Of a DNA stretch of 64,000 bases, positions 18,401 to 25,920 are shown piece by piece (the first letter of the stretch is position 1; each line of letters opens with the position of its first letter). The notes under the pieces are model-generated. The model did no database searches. It was given only the letters and a program-made list of their open reading frames with translations, and was not told the DNA's origin. Position numbers and translations under genes: made by a program. The DNA is from Streptomyces sp. TS71-3 (GTDB lineage: Bacteria > Actinomycetota > Actinomycetes > Streptomycetales > Streptomycetaceae). The stretch spans positions 2,604,001 through 2,668,000 of the forward strand of contig NZ_BNEL01000001.1 of the NCBI RefSeq assembly GCF_018327685.1. The letters are read 5' to 3'.

Positions 18401-20921
18401 GGGTACGGTGACGTTCACCGGTCCTGGTGGGCTGAACCAGACGGTGGCGGTGAACGCGAGTGGTCAGGCGTGCTTCACGTCGACCACGCTGGTCACCGGG
18501 ACCATCACGGCCACGTACAACGGTGCGGCCTGCTTCGCCACCTCCACCGGCACCGCCTCCGTCACGGTCAATCCGGCCGCGACCACCACCACGGTCACGG
18601 TGACGCCGGATCCGTCGGTGTGCGGGCAGTCGGTGACGGTGTGTGCGACGGTGACGGCGAATCCGCCGGGTTCGGGGACGCCGACGGGTACGGTGACGTT
18701 CACCGGTCCTGGTGGGTTGAACCAGACGGTGGCGGTGAACGCGAGTGGTCAGGCGTGCTTCACGTCGACCACGCTGGTCACCGGGACCATCACGGCCACG
18801 TACAACGGCGCGGCCTGCTTCAGCACCTCCACCGGCACCGCCTCCGTCACCGTGAACGAGGCATCGACCACCACGACGGTGACGGCGACGCCGAACCCGT
18901 CGGTGTGCGGGCAGTCGGTCACCCTGTGCGCGACGGTGGTCACCAACCCGCCTGGTTCGGGGACGCCGACGGGTACGGTGACGTTCACCGGTCCGGGCGG
19001 GTTGAACCAGACGGTGGCGCTGGACGCCGCCGGCCAGGCCTGCGTCACCACGACCACCCTGGCCAGCGGCACCGTCACAGCCACCTACAACGGCGAGGGC
19101 GCCTGCTTCGCGGGCTCGACGGGCACCGTGCTCGTCACGGTCACCCCCGCCGCCACCACCACGGCGGTGACGCTGACGCCGAACCCGTCGGTGTGCGGGC
19201 AGTCCGTCACGGTCTGCGCGACCGTCACCACCAACCCGCCGGGGTCCGGCACGCCGACCGGCTCGGTCACCTTCACCGGTCCCGGCGGTCTCGTCCAGAC
19301 GGTGGCGCTCAACGCCAGCGGCCAGGCGTGCTTCACGACGACCTCCCTGGCGTCCGGCACCATCACGGCCGTCTACACCGGGAGCGCCTGCTTCCTGCCG
19401 TCGACCGGGACGGCCACCGCCACCGTCAACCCGGCCACCAGCACCACGACGGTGACGGCGACGCCGAACCCGTCGGTGTGCGGGCAGTCGGTCACCCTGT
19501 GCGCGACGGTGGTCACCAACCCGCCTGGTTCGGGGACACCCACCGGTACGGTGACGTTCACCGGCCCCGGCGGCCTCAACCAGACGGTGGCGCTCAACGC
19601 CTCCGGCCAGGCCTGCGTGACGACCAACTCGCTCGCCACCGGCACCGTCACCGCCACCTACAACGGCAGTGCCTGCACCTCCGGTTCGTCCGGTTCGGTG
19701 GCGGTCACCGTGAACGAGGCGGCGACCACGACCACGGTCACGGCGACCCCGTCCACATCCGTGTGCGGGCAGTCGGTGACGGTGTGTGCGACGGTGACGG
19801 CGAACCCGCCGGGTTCGGGGACTCCGACGGGTACGGTGACGTTCACCGGTCCTGGTGGGTTGAACCAGACGGTGGCGGTGAACGCGAGTGGTCAGGCGTG
19901 CTTCACGTCGACCACGCTGGTCACCGGCACCATCACCGCGACGTACAACGGTGAGGGCCCGTGCTTCGCCGGGTCGAGCGGCACGGTGTCCGTCACCGTC
20001 AACCCGGCCAACACCACGACCGCGGTCACGGTGACGCCGAATCCGTCGGTGTGCGGGCAGTCGGTGACGGTGTGTGCGACGGTGACGGCGAACCCGCCGG
20101 GTTCGGGTACGCCGACGGGTACGGTGACGTTCACCGGTCCTGGTGGGCTGAACCAGACGGTGGCGGTGAACGCGAGTGGTCAGGCGTGCCTCACGTCGAC
20201 CACGCTGTCGTCCGGCACCATCACCGCGACGTACAACGGCGCGGCCTGCTTCAACTCCTCGACCGGCACGGCCACGGTCACCGTCAACCCGGCGGCCACC
20301 ACGACGACGGTGACGGCGACGCCGAACCCGTCGACCTGCGGGCAGTCGGTGACGGTGTGCGCCACGGTCACCGCGAACCCGCCGGGAACCGGCACTCCCA
20401 CCGGTACGGTGACGTTCACCGGTCCTGGCGGTCTGAACCAGACGGTGGCGCTGAACGCCAGCGGTCAGGCGTGCTTCACCTCGAGCTCCCTGGCGTCCGG
20501 CACCATCACCGCGACCTACAACGGAGCAACCTGCTTCGCCACGTCGACGGGCAGCGTCGTCATCACCTCCACCGCGGTGAGCACCACGATCACGGCCTCG
20601 CCCGCCCTGATCAGGCTGCGCACCAACGGCACGTTCGTCATCCAGGCCATGAGCGCCACGCTCAGGAACTCGGCCACCAACGCCCCGATCCCGGGGCAGA
20701 CGGTGACGTTCATCGCCAACACCGCCACGGGTCCGTTCGTGCTCGGCACGGCGGTCACCGACGCGAACGGCGTGGCGACCCTCGCCCCGCCGCAGTTCAC
20801 CGTCCCGGCCATCGTCACCACAGCGCACACGTACACGGCGTCCTTCGCGGGCTCCGGGTGCCTCGCGCCGTCCTCGGCGACGACGGGCCTCGCTCTGATC
20901 ACGACACCGCTGGTCCCCTGA
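15417..20921 (+). CDS. Giant cysteine-rich Ig-like (Big_3-type) repeat protein
   Basis: This 1834-residue protein is built from 18 consecutive beta-sandwich repeats of about 92-95 residues and a final divergent invasin-like domain (STTITASPALIRLRTNGTF to the end). Typical repeats read TPDPSVCGESVTVCATVT, then GTPTGTVTFTGPGGLNQT, GQACLTTTTLATGT and ATYNGxxC. Most carry four cysteines, which could make two disulfides; the first repeat has only one. The start is TTG at 15417 with AAAAGGGGG spaced 6-7 bases upstream; the longer ATG frame would add 61 basic residues with no support. No signal peptide, membrane segment, LPXTG motif or lipobox is visible, which is odd for an apparent extracellular adhesin. 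Neighbouring phage-type genes make a tail- or capsid-decoration ancestry possible. Several repeats are nearly identical in DNA. Confidence 0.9.
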   Translation: MASSTTTLTSSPNPSVCGETVTFTVAVAPVPPETAIPTGTVSVIISDDGPTLTAPLDALGLAQVTIDDLTVGTHQAIASYSGDATFDPSASNLVNQVVNAADTATVVTAAPNPSICGESVTVCATVTILPPGTGVPTGTVTFTGPGGLNETVPLDAGGEACVTTSVLSTGTVTATYNGDDCTAGSTGTVAVTVLPAPTTTVVTATPDPSVCGESVTVCATVTIDPPGTGTPTGTVIFTGAGGLIQTVALDASGQACLTTTTLATGTITATYSGDVCAAPSIGTFEATVDEAATTTVVTATPDPSVCGETVTVCATVTTNPPGSGTPTGTVTFTGPGGLNQTVALDASGQACLTTTTLATGTVTATYNGEGPCFAGSVGTFAVTVDPAATTTVVSATPDPSVCGESVTVCATVTINPPGSGTPTGTVTFTGPGGLNQTATLDATGQACITTTTLASGTITATYNGDSCAQSSTGTTDVTVNPADTTTTIAVTPDPSVCGQSVTLCATVTADPPGTGIPTGTVTFTGPGGFTQTAALGPTGQACVTTTTLATGTVTATYNGAACFNPSTATADVTVNEASTTTVVTVTPDPSVCGESVTVCATVTTNPPGSGTPTGTVTFTGPGGLNQTVALDAAGQACLTTTTLASGTVTATYNGEGPCFAGSVGMTTVIVNPADTTTAVTVTPDPSVCGESVTVCATVTIDPPGSGTPTGTVTFTGPGGLNQTVALDAAGQACLTTTTLATGTVTATYNGSTCANPSTGTADVTVNPADTTTVVTATPNPSVCGQSVTVCATVTIDPPGSGTPTGTVTFTGPGGLNVTVALDAEGQACLTSTSLTSGTITATYNGDDCAAESTGTVDVTVNEASTTTVVTATPDPSVCGESVTLCATVTTNPPGSGTPTGTVTFTGPGGLNQTVALDAAGQACLTTTTLATGTVTATYNGEGPCFAGSSGTTSVTVNPAATTTTVTVTPDPSVCGQSVTVCATVVTNPPGSGTPTGTVTFTGPGGLNQTVAVNASGQACFTSTTLVTGTITATYNGAACFATSTGTASVTVNPAATTTTVTVTPDPSVCGQSVTVCATVTANPPGSGTPTGTVTFTGPGGLNQTVAVNASGQACFTSTTLVTGTITATYNGAACFSTSTGTASVTVNEASTTTTVTATPNPSVCGQSVTLCATVVTNPPGSGTPTGTVTFTGPGGLNQTVALDAAGQACVTTTTLASGTVTATYNGEGACFAGSTGTVLVTVTPAATTTAVTLTPNPSVCGQSVTVCATVTTNPPGSGTPTGSVTFTGPGGLVQTVALNASGQACFTTTSLASGTITAVYTGSACFLPSTGTATATVNPATSTTTVTATPNPSVCGQSVTLCATVVTNPPGSGTPTGTVTFTGPGGLNQTVALNASGQACVTTNSLATGTVTATYNGSACTSGSSGSVAVTVNEAATTTTVTATPSTSVCGQSVTVCATVTANPPGSGTPTGTVTFTGPGGLNQTVAVNASGQACFTSTTLVTGTITATYNGEGPCFAGSSGTVSVTVNPANTTTAVTVTPNPSVCGQSVTVCATVTANPPGSGTPTGTVTFTGPGGLNQTVAVNASGQACLTSTTLSSGTITATYNGAACFNSSTGTATVTVNPAATTTTVTATPNPSTCGQSVTVCATVTANPPGTGTPTGTVTFTGPGGLNQTVALNASGQACFTSSSLASGTITATYNGATCFATSTGSVVITSTAVSTTITASPALIRLRTNGTFVIQAMSATLRNSATNAPIPGQTVTFIANTATGPFVLGTAVTDANGVATLAPPQFTVPAIVTTAHTYTASFAGSGCLAPSSATTGLALITTPLVP

Positions 20922-20939
20922 CCCTCCTCCCCGCACAGA

Positions 20940-20972
20940 CCGCGCCGGGCCGCACAGAGCGGCCCGGCGCGG
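20940..20972. terminator. Strong intrinsic-type terminator hairpin after the giant gene
   Basis: CCGCGCCGGGCCGC (20940-20953) and GCGGCCCGGCGCGG (20959-20972) make a perfect 14-bp stem with a 5-base loop, 18 bases after the stop codon. It also lies downstream of the convergent EamA remnant, so it may act in both directions. Confidence 0.85.
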
Positions 20973-21030
20973 GCGTGCGCGGTCGGCCGTCTCCTTGTCA
21001 CGGGCGTGCGCCACCGCCCGTCTCCACGTC

Positions 21031-21560
21031 TCAGCCCACGGCGATACCCACGATCCCGGACAGCACGATCCCGGCCCCGACGAGCCGGCGCACCGGGTTC
21101 GGCTCACCGAGCACGCGCCACGCCAGGAGGCCCCCGATGACGATGCTCAGCTCGCGGACCGGGGCGACCACGCTGACGGGCGTCGTCCGCATCGCGAACA
21201 GCACGAACAGGTAGGCCAGCGGCGACAGCACCGCGACGACCAGCGTCTCCCGCCAGTGGCCCCGCCACAGGCGGGCGACCTCTCGCTTCCGGGCGAGTGC
21301 GTACGGTGTGAGCATCGCGCTCTGCACCAGGCAGCCTGGGAACACCGCGGTGCCGACCGCCGCGACGATCCACCACCACCGCGGCCGCGCGCCCTCGACG
21401 AACAGGTCCCCGACCGCGACGGGCAGGCAGAGCACAGCGGAGACCGTGTAGTAGCACCAGACGAACACCGCCCCGCCACGGCCGACCCGCTTGGCGCGAA
21501 GTTCCAGGCCGCGTGCAGGACGGAGGCGCTCAACAGCAGCGCGAGCGAGGCAGCGTGCAC
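21031..21560 (-). pseudogene. Decayed EamA/DMT-family transporter (internal deletion and frameshift)
   Basis: On the minus strand a GTG at 21560 opens an EamA-like N-terminus (ASLALLLSASVLHAAWNF). The frame is broken near 21494-21498, where two extra bases (GC) would explain the shift. The other frame continues with KRVGRGGAVFVWCYYTVSAV. That frame ends with a normal family C-terminus (LSPLAYLFVLFAMRTTPVSV, then VAPVRELSIVIGGLLAWRVLG). The combined length is about 175 residues, while single-chain members have about 280, so a middle block of roughly 100 residues and several membrane segments is also missing. Two independent lesions argue for a real pseudogene rather than one sequencing error. 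The original function was probably drug or metabolite export. Confidence 0.8.
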
Positions 21561-21832
21561 GGCACCCCCAGGAAAGGCCAATGGACACACCAATGGAAAC
21601 ACTCGGTGGAATCCAGGTTGCCGGATCACGCCAGCCGGGCGGTGCCGAGCCCTGGAGCCGAGGCGGCGGCCCCCCGCCCGGGGCGACGCCGTGGCCCGCG
21701 GAAGTTCCCGTCACGGTTCCAGGACACTCCTGTGACAGAGGGGAACACAACTCACTCCCGCCACCGCCGGTCAAACCCACGACCGAACACCACGGCGCCG
21801 AACCGGCGGCCAACCACCAACGGGAGAACACC

Positions 21833-22267
21833 ATGAAGCTCCGTCACGGCATCACCACCGCGGCGACCGCCGCCGCCGTCCTCGCCGGCACCGCCCTGCT
21901 CGCCACGCCCGCCTCCGCCGCACCGGCCGCGGCCAAGGCCACCGCGCCCTACAACGGCGTCTGCGGCGCCGGCTACGACGTCATCGCGACCACCCCGATC
22001 CACAACGTCGGCGTCACCTACGTGACCTGGAGCTCCGCCGCGGACAAGGTCTGCGCCGTCACCATCCGCAACACCCCCGGCGCCCGCGAGTACATGAACG
22101 TCACCCTGGACACCTGGCCCGAGAGCACCCACCCCGTCTCGGACCCCGGCTCCTTCACGACCTACGCGGGCCCGGTCTACAACCCGACCCCGGGGCCGGG
22201 TCAGTGCCTCCAGTGGAGCGGCTCCATCGACATCTACTACGACGGCGGCAACGGCAACTGCGCCTGA
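21833..22267 (+). CDS. Secreted spore-associated protein A (SapA)-like protein
   Basis: This 144-residue protein has a clear Sec signal peptide (MKLRHGITTAATAAAVLAGT up to a cleavage site near ATPASAAP). The mature part of about 110 residues begins APYNGVCGAGYDVI. It contains four cysteines, the phrase CAVTIRNTPGAREYMNVTL, and TYAGPVYNPTPGPGQCLQWSGSI. This matches the small spore-associated protein A family of Streptomyces, found on spores and in culture fluid; its role is unclear. The ATG at 21833 has GGGAG upstream at CGGGAGAACACC, and longer frames do not give a signal peptide. It is monocistronic, with two hairpins immediately downstream. Confidence 0.85.
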   Translation: MKLRHGITTAATAAAVLAGTALLATPASAAPAAAKATAPYNGVCGAGYDVIATTPIHNVGVTYVTWSSAADKVCAVTIRNTPGAREYMNVTLDTWPESTHPVSDPGSFTTYAGPVYNPTPGPGQCLQWSGSIDIYYDGGNGNCA

Positions 22268-22277
22268 CGCATGACCC

Positions 22278-22348
22278 GGCGCCCCCACCTGGCAGGTGGG
22301 CGCCGCGCACCACACCGTGATCCCCTCGCCCACCGGCGGGGGGATCAC
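22278..22348. terminator. Two consecutive hairpins after the SapA-like gene
   Basis: The first (22278-22304) pairs GGCGCCCCCACCTG with CAGGTGGGCGCC, with a small bulge. The second (22317-22348) pairs GTGATCCCC with GGGGATCAC perfectly around a G+C-rich loop. Together they should end transcription from the secreted-protein gene. Confidence 0.7.
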
Positions 22349-22429
22349 GCCGTTCACGAGCACACGGCAAGGCCGACCGACCCGGCCCCTCCCCACAGAC
22401 GAGAGAGAAGCCGCGACCGTGACGGTACA

Positions 22430-22507
22430 GCCTATAGCCTATATATCTGCTACCGTTCAAGGAGGATCCGTGGATGTCCGTAGCGGCGTGCAGGCGGGAG
22501 TCGGAGC
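22430..22507 (+). promoter_or_regulatory. AT-rich promoter/leader of the dehydratase operon with an unassigned strong Shine-Dalgarno
   Basis: The run CCTATAGCCTATATATCTG (about 22431-22449) is unusually AT-rich for this genome and contains a direct repeat of CCTATA, so it may be a promoter or operator. It is followed by AAGGAGGA at 22459-22466, an almost ideal ribosome site. That site precedes GTG (22470) and ATG (22474), which open short frames of 33 and about 43 codons overlapping the dehydratase start in other frames. The dehydratase ATG at 22508 cannot use this site because an in-frame stop lies between them. Confidence 0.45.
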
Positions 22508-23476
22508 ATGGTCAGCCTTTTCGAGCGAATACGCGAAGCCCACGAGGGAATCCGCCCGAACGTCCCGGTGAGCACACTCGAACGCAGCATCCTTCTCTCC
22601 CATGAGACAGGCAGCGACGTCTGGCTGAAGACCGAGCACCTGATGCCGACGGGTTCCTTCAAGGTGCGCGGTTCGGCCAACAAGATCCGCACCCTCGGCC
22701 CCGCCGCGCGGCGCGCGGGCGTGATCACGGCGTCCACCGGCAACCACGGGCAGGGCGTGGCCCGCGCCGGCAAGCTGGCCGGAGTCGCGGTCACCGTGTA
22801 CGTCGGCCACACGACGGCGACGTCGAAGATGGCGGCGATCGAGGCCCTGGGCGCGGAACTCGTGGTGATCCAGGGGACGCCGCTCGACGCCGAGAAGGCG
22901 GCACGCCGCGAGTCCGAGCAGACGGGCAGGCCGTACGTCGCCCCCTACAACGACCTCGACACGGTCGCGGGGCAGGGCACCCTGGGCGTCGAGCTCTTCG
23001 AGCAGGCGAACGACCTCGACGCGGTGTTCGTCTGCGTCGGCGGAGGCGGCCTCATCGGCGGAGTCGGCACGGCGCTCAAGGCGCTGAGCCCCCGGACCCG
23101 GGTCGTCGGCGTCTGGCCGAAGGCATCCACATGCATGCTGGATTCGCTGAACGCTGGCCGCATCATCGAGACGCCGGAGTACGAAACGCTCTCGGACGGC
23201 TCCACCGGAGCGGTGGAACAGGGCTCCGTCACCTTCCCCATCTGCCAGGAGGTGATCGACGAGACCGTGACGGTCGGCGAGGACGAGATCGCGCACGCCA
23301 TGCGCCTCGTGGCCACGGGCGAACGGTGGATGATCGAGGGAGCGGCCGGCGTGGCCGTCGCCGGGCTGGTGCAGACGGCGGAGCAGTATCGGGGTAAGAA
23401 GGTCGCGGTCGTCCTCTGCGGCCGCAACATAGCGGTCGAGACGTTCCTCGACGCCATGAAGCGCGCAGGAGGGTGA
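22508..23476 (+). CDS. PLP-dependent threonine/serine (hydroxy-amino-acid) dehydratase, EutB/BhcB-like
   Basis: This 322-residue fold-type II PLP enzyme has Lys52 in the PTGSFKVRGS motif as Schiff-base residue, the asparagine loop STGNHGQG, and the phosphate-binding loop VGGGGLIGG. Its length matches catabolic threonine dehydratases without an ACT domain. It eliminates water from a beta-hydroxy amino acid to give an enamine/imine. The next gene encodes an ornithine-cyclodeaminase-family protein. The same pairing is known for EutB/EutC of hydroxyectoine use and for BhcB/BhcD of the beta-hydroxyaspartate cycle, where the partner reduces the imine or acts on the product. That points to a specific hydroxy amino acid substrate rather than plain threonine, but this is inference. 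GGGAGTCGGAGC precedes the ATG. Confidence 0.88.
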   Translation: MVSLFERIREAHEGIRPNVPVSTLERSILLSHETGSDVWLKTEHLMPTGSFKVRGSANKIRTLGPAARRAGVITASTGNHGQGVARAGKLAGVAVTVYVGHTTATSKMAAIEALGAELVVIQGTPLDAEKAARRESEQTGRPYVAPYNDLDTVAGQGTLGVELFEQANDLDAVFVCVGGGGLIGGVGTALKALSPRTRVVGVWPKASTCMLDSLNAGRIIETPEYETLSDGSTGAVEQGSVTFPICQEVIDETVTVGEDEIAHAMRLVATGERWMIEGAAGVAVAGLVQTAEQYRGKKVAVVLCGRNIAVETFLDAMKRAGG

Positions 23477-23532
23477 AGACTCATGGACGACAACCGCAGG
23501 CCCCTCCCGACCCGGTAGATGCGAGGTTGCCG

Positions 23533-24495
23533 ATGCCCACCCTGCCCGTCTTCGGCGCGGAAGAGATCCAGGACGCCACCACGCCGCAACTCGTCCTGGA
23601 CACCGTCCGCGACGCGCTGATCGCCCACGCCGAGGGCAGGACCAGCGTGCCGCCGCCGCTGTCCATGGAGTTCCCCGAGGCGGACGGGGACTGCCATGTG
23701 AAGGCGGGCCGGATCACCGGCACCCCCGACTTCGCCATCAAGGTCGCCACGAGTTTCTACGGAAACCCCGCGCTCGGCCTCCCCTCCAGCCACGGACTCA
23801 TCTGCGTGGTCAGCGCACGGACCGGCGAGGTCCGGGCCATCCTCGACGACCGCGGCCTGCTCACCGCCGTCCGCACGGCCGCCTGCGGCGCCCTGGTCAC
23901 CCACGCGATGGCCCGCCCCGACGCCGACACGCTCGGCGTCTTCGGCACCGGCGAGCAGGCCCGCCTCCAGGCCCTCTGGCTCTCCCGCCTCCGCCCCCTC
24001 AGCCGCGTACTGGTACACGGCAGGACCCCGGAGACGACCCGGGCGGCCTGCGACTGGCTGGTCGCCCAACACCGCCTGCCCGCCCAACCGGCCACCGCGC
24101 AGGAGGCGGCCGGCGCGGACATCGTCGTCACCACGACCCCCGCCACCACCCCGGTCCTGGACGCCGCCCACGTCCGCGAGGGCACGCACGTGACCGGCAT
24201 CGGCACGGACATGCCCCACAAGAACGAGCTCCCGGCGCCCTTGTTCGGCCGTGCGACCGTGATCGCCACGGACGACCACGCCCAGTGCCTGGACCACGGC
24301 GACTTCGGCAACGCAGTACGGTCCGCCACGACCACGGCGGACAGCGACACCCCGGCGGGCCTCCTGCTGAAGACACCCCTGGCACGACCGCCCGCCGCAA
24401 TCACGGTCGCGGACCTCACGGGCGTAGGCGCGGTGGACGCCGCACTCGCCTCGGCGGTCCTGAACCTGCTCCTGCGGGAGGAGGCCGAAGGCTGA
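23533..24495 (+). CDS. Ornithine cyclodeaminase/mu-crystallin family protein, EutC/BhcD-like
   Basis: This 320-residue NAD(P)-binding protein has the family signature: an N-terminal substrate domain with HVKAGRITGTPDFAIKVATSF, then LTAVRTAACGALVTHAMA, then a Rossmann motif LGVFGTGEQARLQA. GTHVTGIGTDMPHKNEL is also typical. The preferred start is ATG at 23533 with GCGAGG 7 bases upstream. A GTG at 23473 overlaps the upstream stop as GTGA, but the GGAGG there touches the start codon. It forms an operon with the dehydratase. Family members include ornithine cyclodeaminase, alanine dehydrogenase, ketimine reductase and iminosuccinate reductase; reduction of an imine produced by the neighbour is the most attractive idea. 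Confidence 0.87.
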   Translation: MPTLPVFGAEEIQDATTPQLVLDTVRDALIAHAEGRTSVPPPLSMEFPEADGDCHVKAGRITGTPDFAIKVATSFYGNPALGLPSSHGLICVVSARTGEVRAILDDRGLLTAVRTAACGALVTHAMARPDADTLGVFGTGEQARLQALWLSRLRPLSRVLVHGRTPETTRAACDWLVAQHRLPAQPATAQEAAGADIVVTTTPATTPVLDAAHVREGTHVTGIGTDMPHKNELPAPLFGRATVIATDDHAQCLDHGDFGNAVRSATTTADSDTPAGLLLKTPLARPPAAITVADLTGVGAVDAALASAVLNLLLREEAEG

Positions 24496-24501
24496 CCCCG
24501 G

Positions 24502-24762
24502 TCAGGGCACTTCGGCACGCCCGTCCGGACCGAGGGCGGCGGCAAGCCTGCGCGCCGTGTCGGTGCTGCACCCGCCGAGATAGATCCGCGCCTGCGGGTG
24601 GACGTCCACGTAGGACGCCGTATCGACCCGCAGCGACGGAAGCACGATCCCCACCTTCTCCAGAGCCGCGCTCAACGCCACACACGTCGCCTCGGCATCC
24701 CTGATCTTGTCCCGCACGGGCCGCCGCTCGTCGTCGCTCACCATGCCGTCCATTCCGTACAT
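24502..24762 (-). CDS. Small hypothetical protein divergent from the XRE/DUF397 pair
   Basis: This 86-residue protein begins MYGMDGMVSDDERRPVRDKIRDAEATCVAL and ends with GGCSTDTARRLAAALGPDGRAEVP. It has a helical N-terminal half and a short beta region (GIVLPSLRVDTASYVDVH). No membrane segment is present. Met1, Met4 and Met7 are all possible starts. It is convergent with the cyclodeaminase-like gene, only 6 bases apart, and divergent from the XRE regulator across 127 bases. Small proteins next to XRE/DUF397 pairs are common in Streptomyces, but I do not recognise a family. Confidence 0.6.
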   Translation of the reverse strand: MYGMDGMVSDDERRPVRDKIRDAEATCVALSAALEKVGIVLPSLRVDTASYVDVHPQARIYLGGCSTDTARRLAAALGPDGRAEVP

Positions 24763-24889
24763 CCGTTCGTCAACCGCCCCCGTACGGGCAGTGCGTCACG
24801 TTGGGTGCACACAGAGTGGCCCATCGCCACGTAGCGTCGAAAGAGGGAGCCGATTGACATCGGCGAAGGTCAACGGGAGGTACCAGGCA

Positions 24890-25711
24890 GTGTCGTACGC
24901 GGACGAGCTAGACCCCACGGACTCCGTACTGTCGTTCTACGCAACGGACTTACGCCGCTTCCGCGAGAAGGCAGGCATCACCCAACGCGACCTGGCGAAG
25001 CGGGCCCACATGGCCCCGTCACTCCTGAACAAGATCGAGGCCGCCAAGCGCCTTCCGTCGCGCGAACTGTCGATCCTGTGCGACGAGGTGTTCGGCACGG
25101 GTGACCACTTCCAACGGCTCTGGCCGCTGGTGGTCAAGTACGCGTATCCGTCGTGGTTCCGACCTTTCGTGGAACTGGAAGAAGCGGCTACGTTGATCCG
25201 GTCGTTCGAGGCCCAGGTGATCCCTGGGTTGCTTCAGACGGAGGACTATGCGCGGGCTGTGTTCGCGCCCCGGCGGCTTGACCCCGACAAACTGGACGAC
25301 CAGGTGGCGGCTCGCCTTGAGCGGCAGCGCATTCTGACCCGTCCCCAGCCCCCTGAATTGTGGGCCATCCTGGACGAGAACGTACTCCGGCGCCGTATGG
25401 GCGGCTCTTCAGTGATGCGCGGGCAGTTGGAACGTCTCATCATCGCCGCCCTCGAACCCCGCACCGTCATCCAGGTGGTGCCTTACGAGGCGGGCGCGCA
25501 TGCGGGAGTCGGTGGTCCGTTCTCCGCCCTCACCCTGGATGAGGGGCCAGACGTGGTCTACGTGGACGGCTTTCTACAAGGCCAGATTCTGGCGGATCCG
25601 GAGGACGTAAAAGCGGCGGGCCGAGCCTACGATCTGCTCAGGGCGGTTGCGCTGTCTCCCGACCGGTCCATCGACCTGATCACCGATGTGATGAAGGAAC
25701 TCACACCATGA
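24890..25711 (+). CDS. XRE-family regulator with DUF5753 domain (Scr1/WhiJ-like)
   Basis: This 273-residue protein has an N-terminal helix-turn-helix (FREKAGITQRDLAKRAHMAPSLLNKIEAAKRLPSRELS) and a DUF5753 domain covering the rest (EAQVIPGLLQTEDYARAVF, ERQRILTRPQPPELWAILDE and RTVIQVVPYEAGAHAGVGGPFSALTL). The GTG at 24890 follows GGGAGGTACCAGGCA, so it is preferred over an upstream ATG that would add 61 residues. The next gene overlaps by four bases and encodes DUF397. Such pairs are developmental or antibiotic regulators in Streptomyces (WhiJ and Scr1/Scr2 types), with the small partner binding the regulator. A toxin-antitoxin-like role has also been proposed for this type of pair. Confidence 0.92.
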   Translation: MSYADELDPTDSVLSFYATDLRRFREKAGITQRDLAKRAHMAPSLLNKIEAAKRLPSRELSILCDEVFGTGDHFQRLWPLVVKYAYPSWFRPFVELEEAATLIRSFEAQVIPGLLQTEDYARAVFAPRRLDPDKLDDQVAARLERQRILTRPQPPELWAILDENVLRRRMGGSSVMRGQLERLIIAALEPRTVIQVVPYEAGAHAGVGGPFSALTLDEGPDVVYVDGFLQGQILADPEDVKAAGRAYDLLRAVALSPDRSIDLITDVMKELTP

Positions 25712-25920
25712 TTCCCTCAAGCACCCAGCCGGGCGTGATATGGCGCAAGTCCAGCTACAGCAGCGATAACGGGGGCAACTGTCTGGAAGTGGCAGACGGC
25801 CAAGCCTCAGCCGTCCCGGTCCGGGACAGCAAGAACCCGAACGGCCCGGTACTCCTCTTCGCGCCGACGGCCTGGTCGGCGTTCGTCTCAGCCGTCCGTC
25901 AGGATGAGCCGCGGCCCTGA
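25708..25920 (+). CDS. DUF397 protein, partner of the XRE/DUF5753 regulator
   Basis: This 70-residue protein has the full DUF397 signature: VIWRKSSYSSDNGGNCLEVA, then VPVRDSKNPNGPVLLFAPTAWSAFVSAV. The ATG overlaps the regulator stop as ATGA, showing translational coupling and probably fixed stoichiometry. The family acts with its XRE neighbour by direct binding. The following 215 bases to the next gene contain nothing I can assign. Confidence 0.93.
   Translation: MIPSSTQPGVIWRKSSYSSDNGGNCLEVADGQASAVPVRDSKNPNGPVLLFAPTAWSAFVSAVRQDEPRP

Noticed and set aside
14611..20921. A complete prophage or contractile injection system
   Set aside because: Only two small phage-type genes and the Ig-repeat protein are present; no integrase, terminase, sheath, tube or baseplate gene is visible.
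17913..21107. A 1064-codon minus-strand frame opposite the giant repeat gene
   Set aside because: Its periodic RRTRRVRRHRRTHRHRLPAHRR pattern is the antisense reading of the Ig-like repeats.
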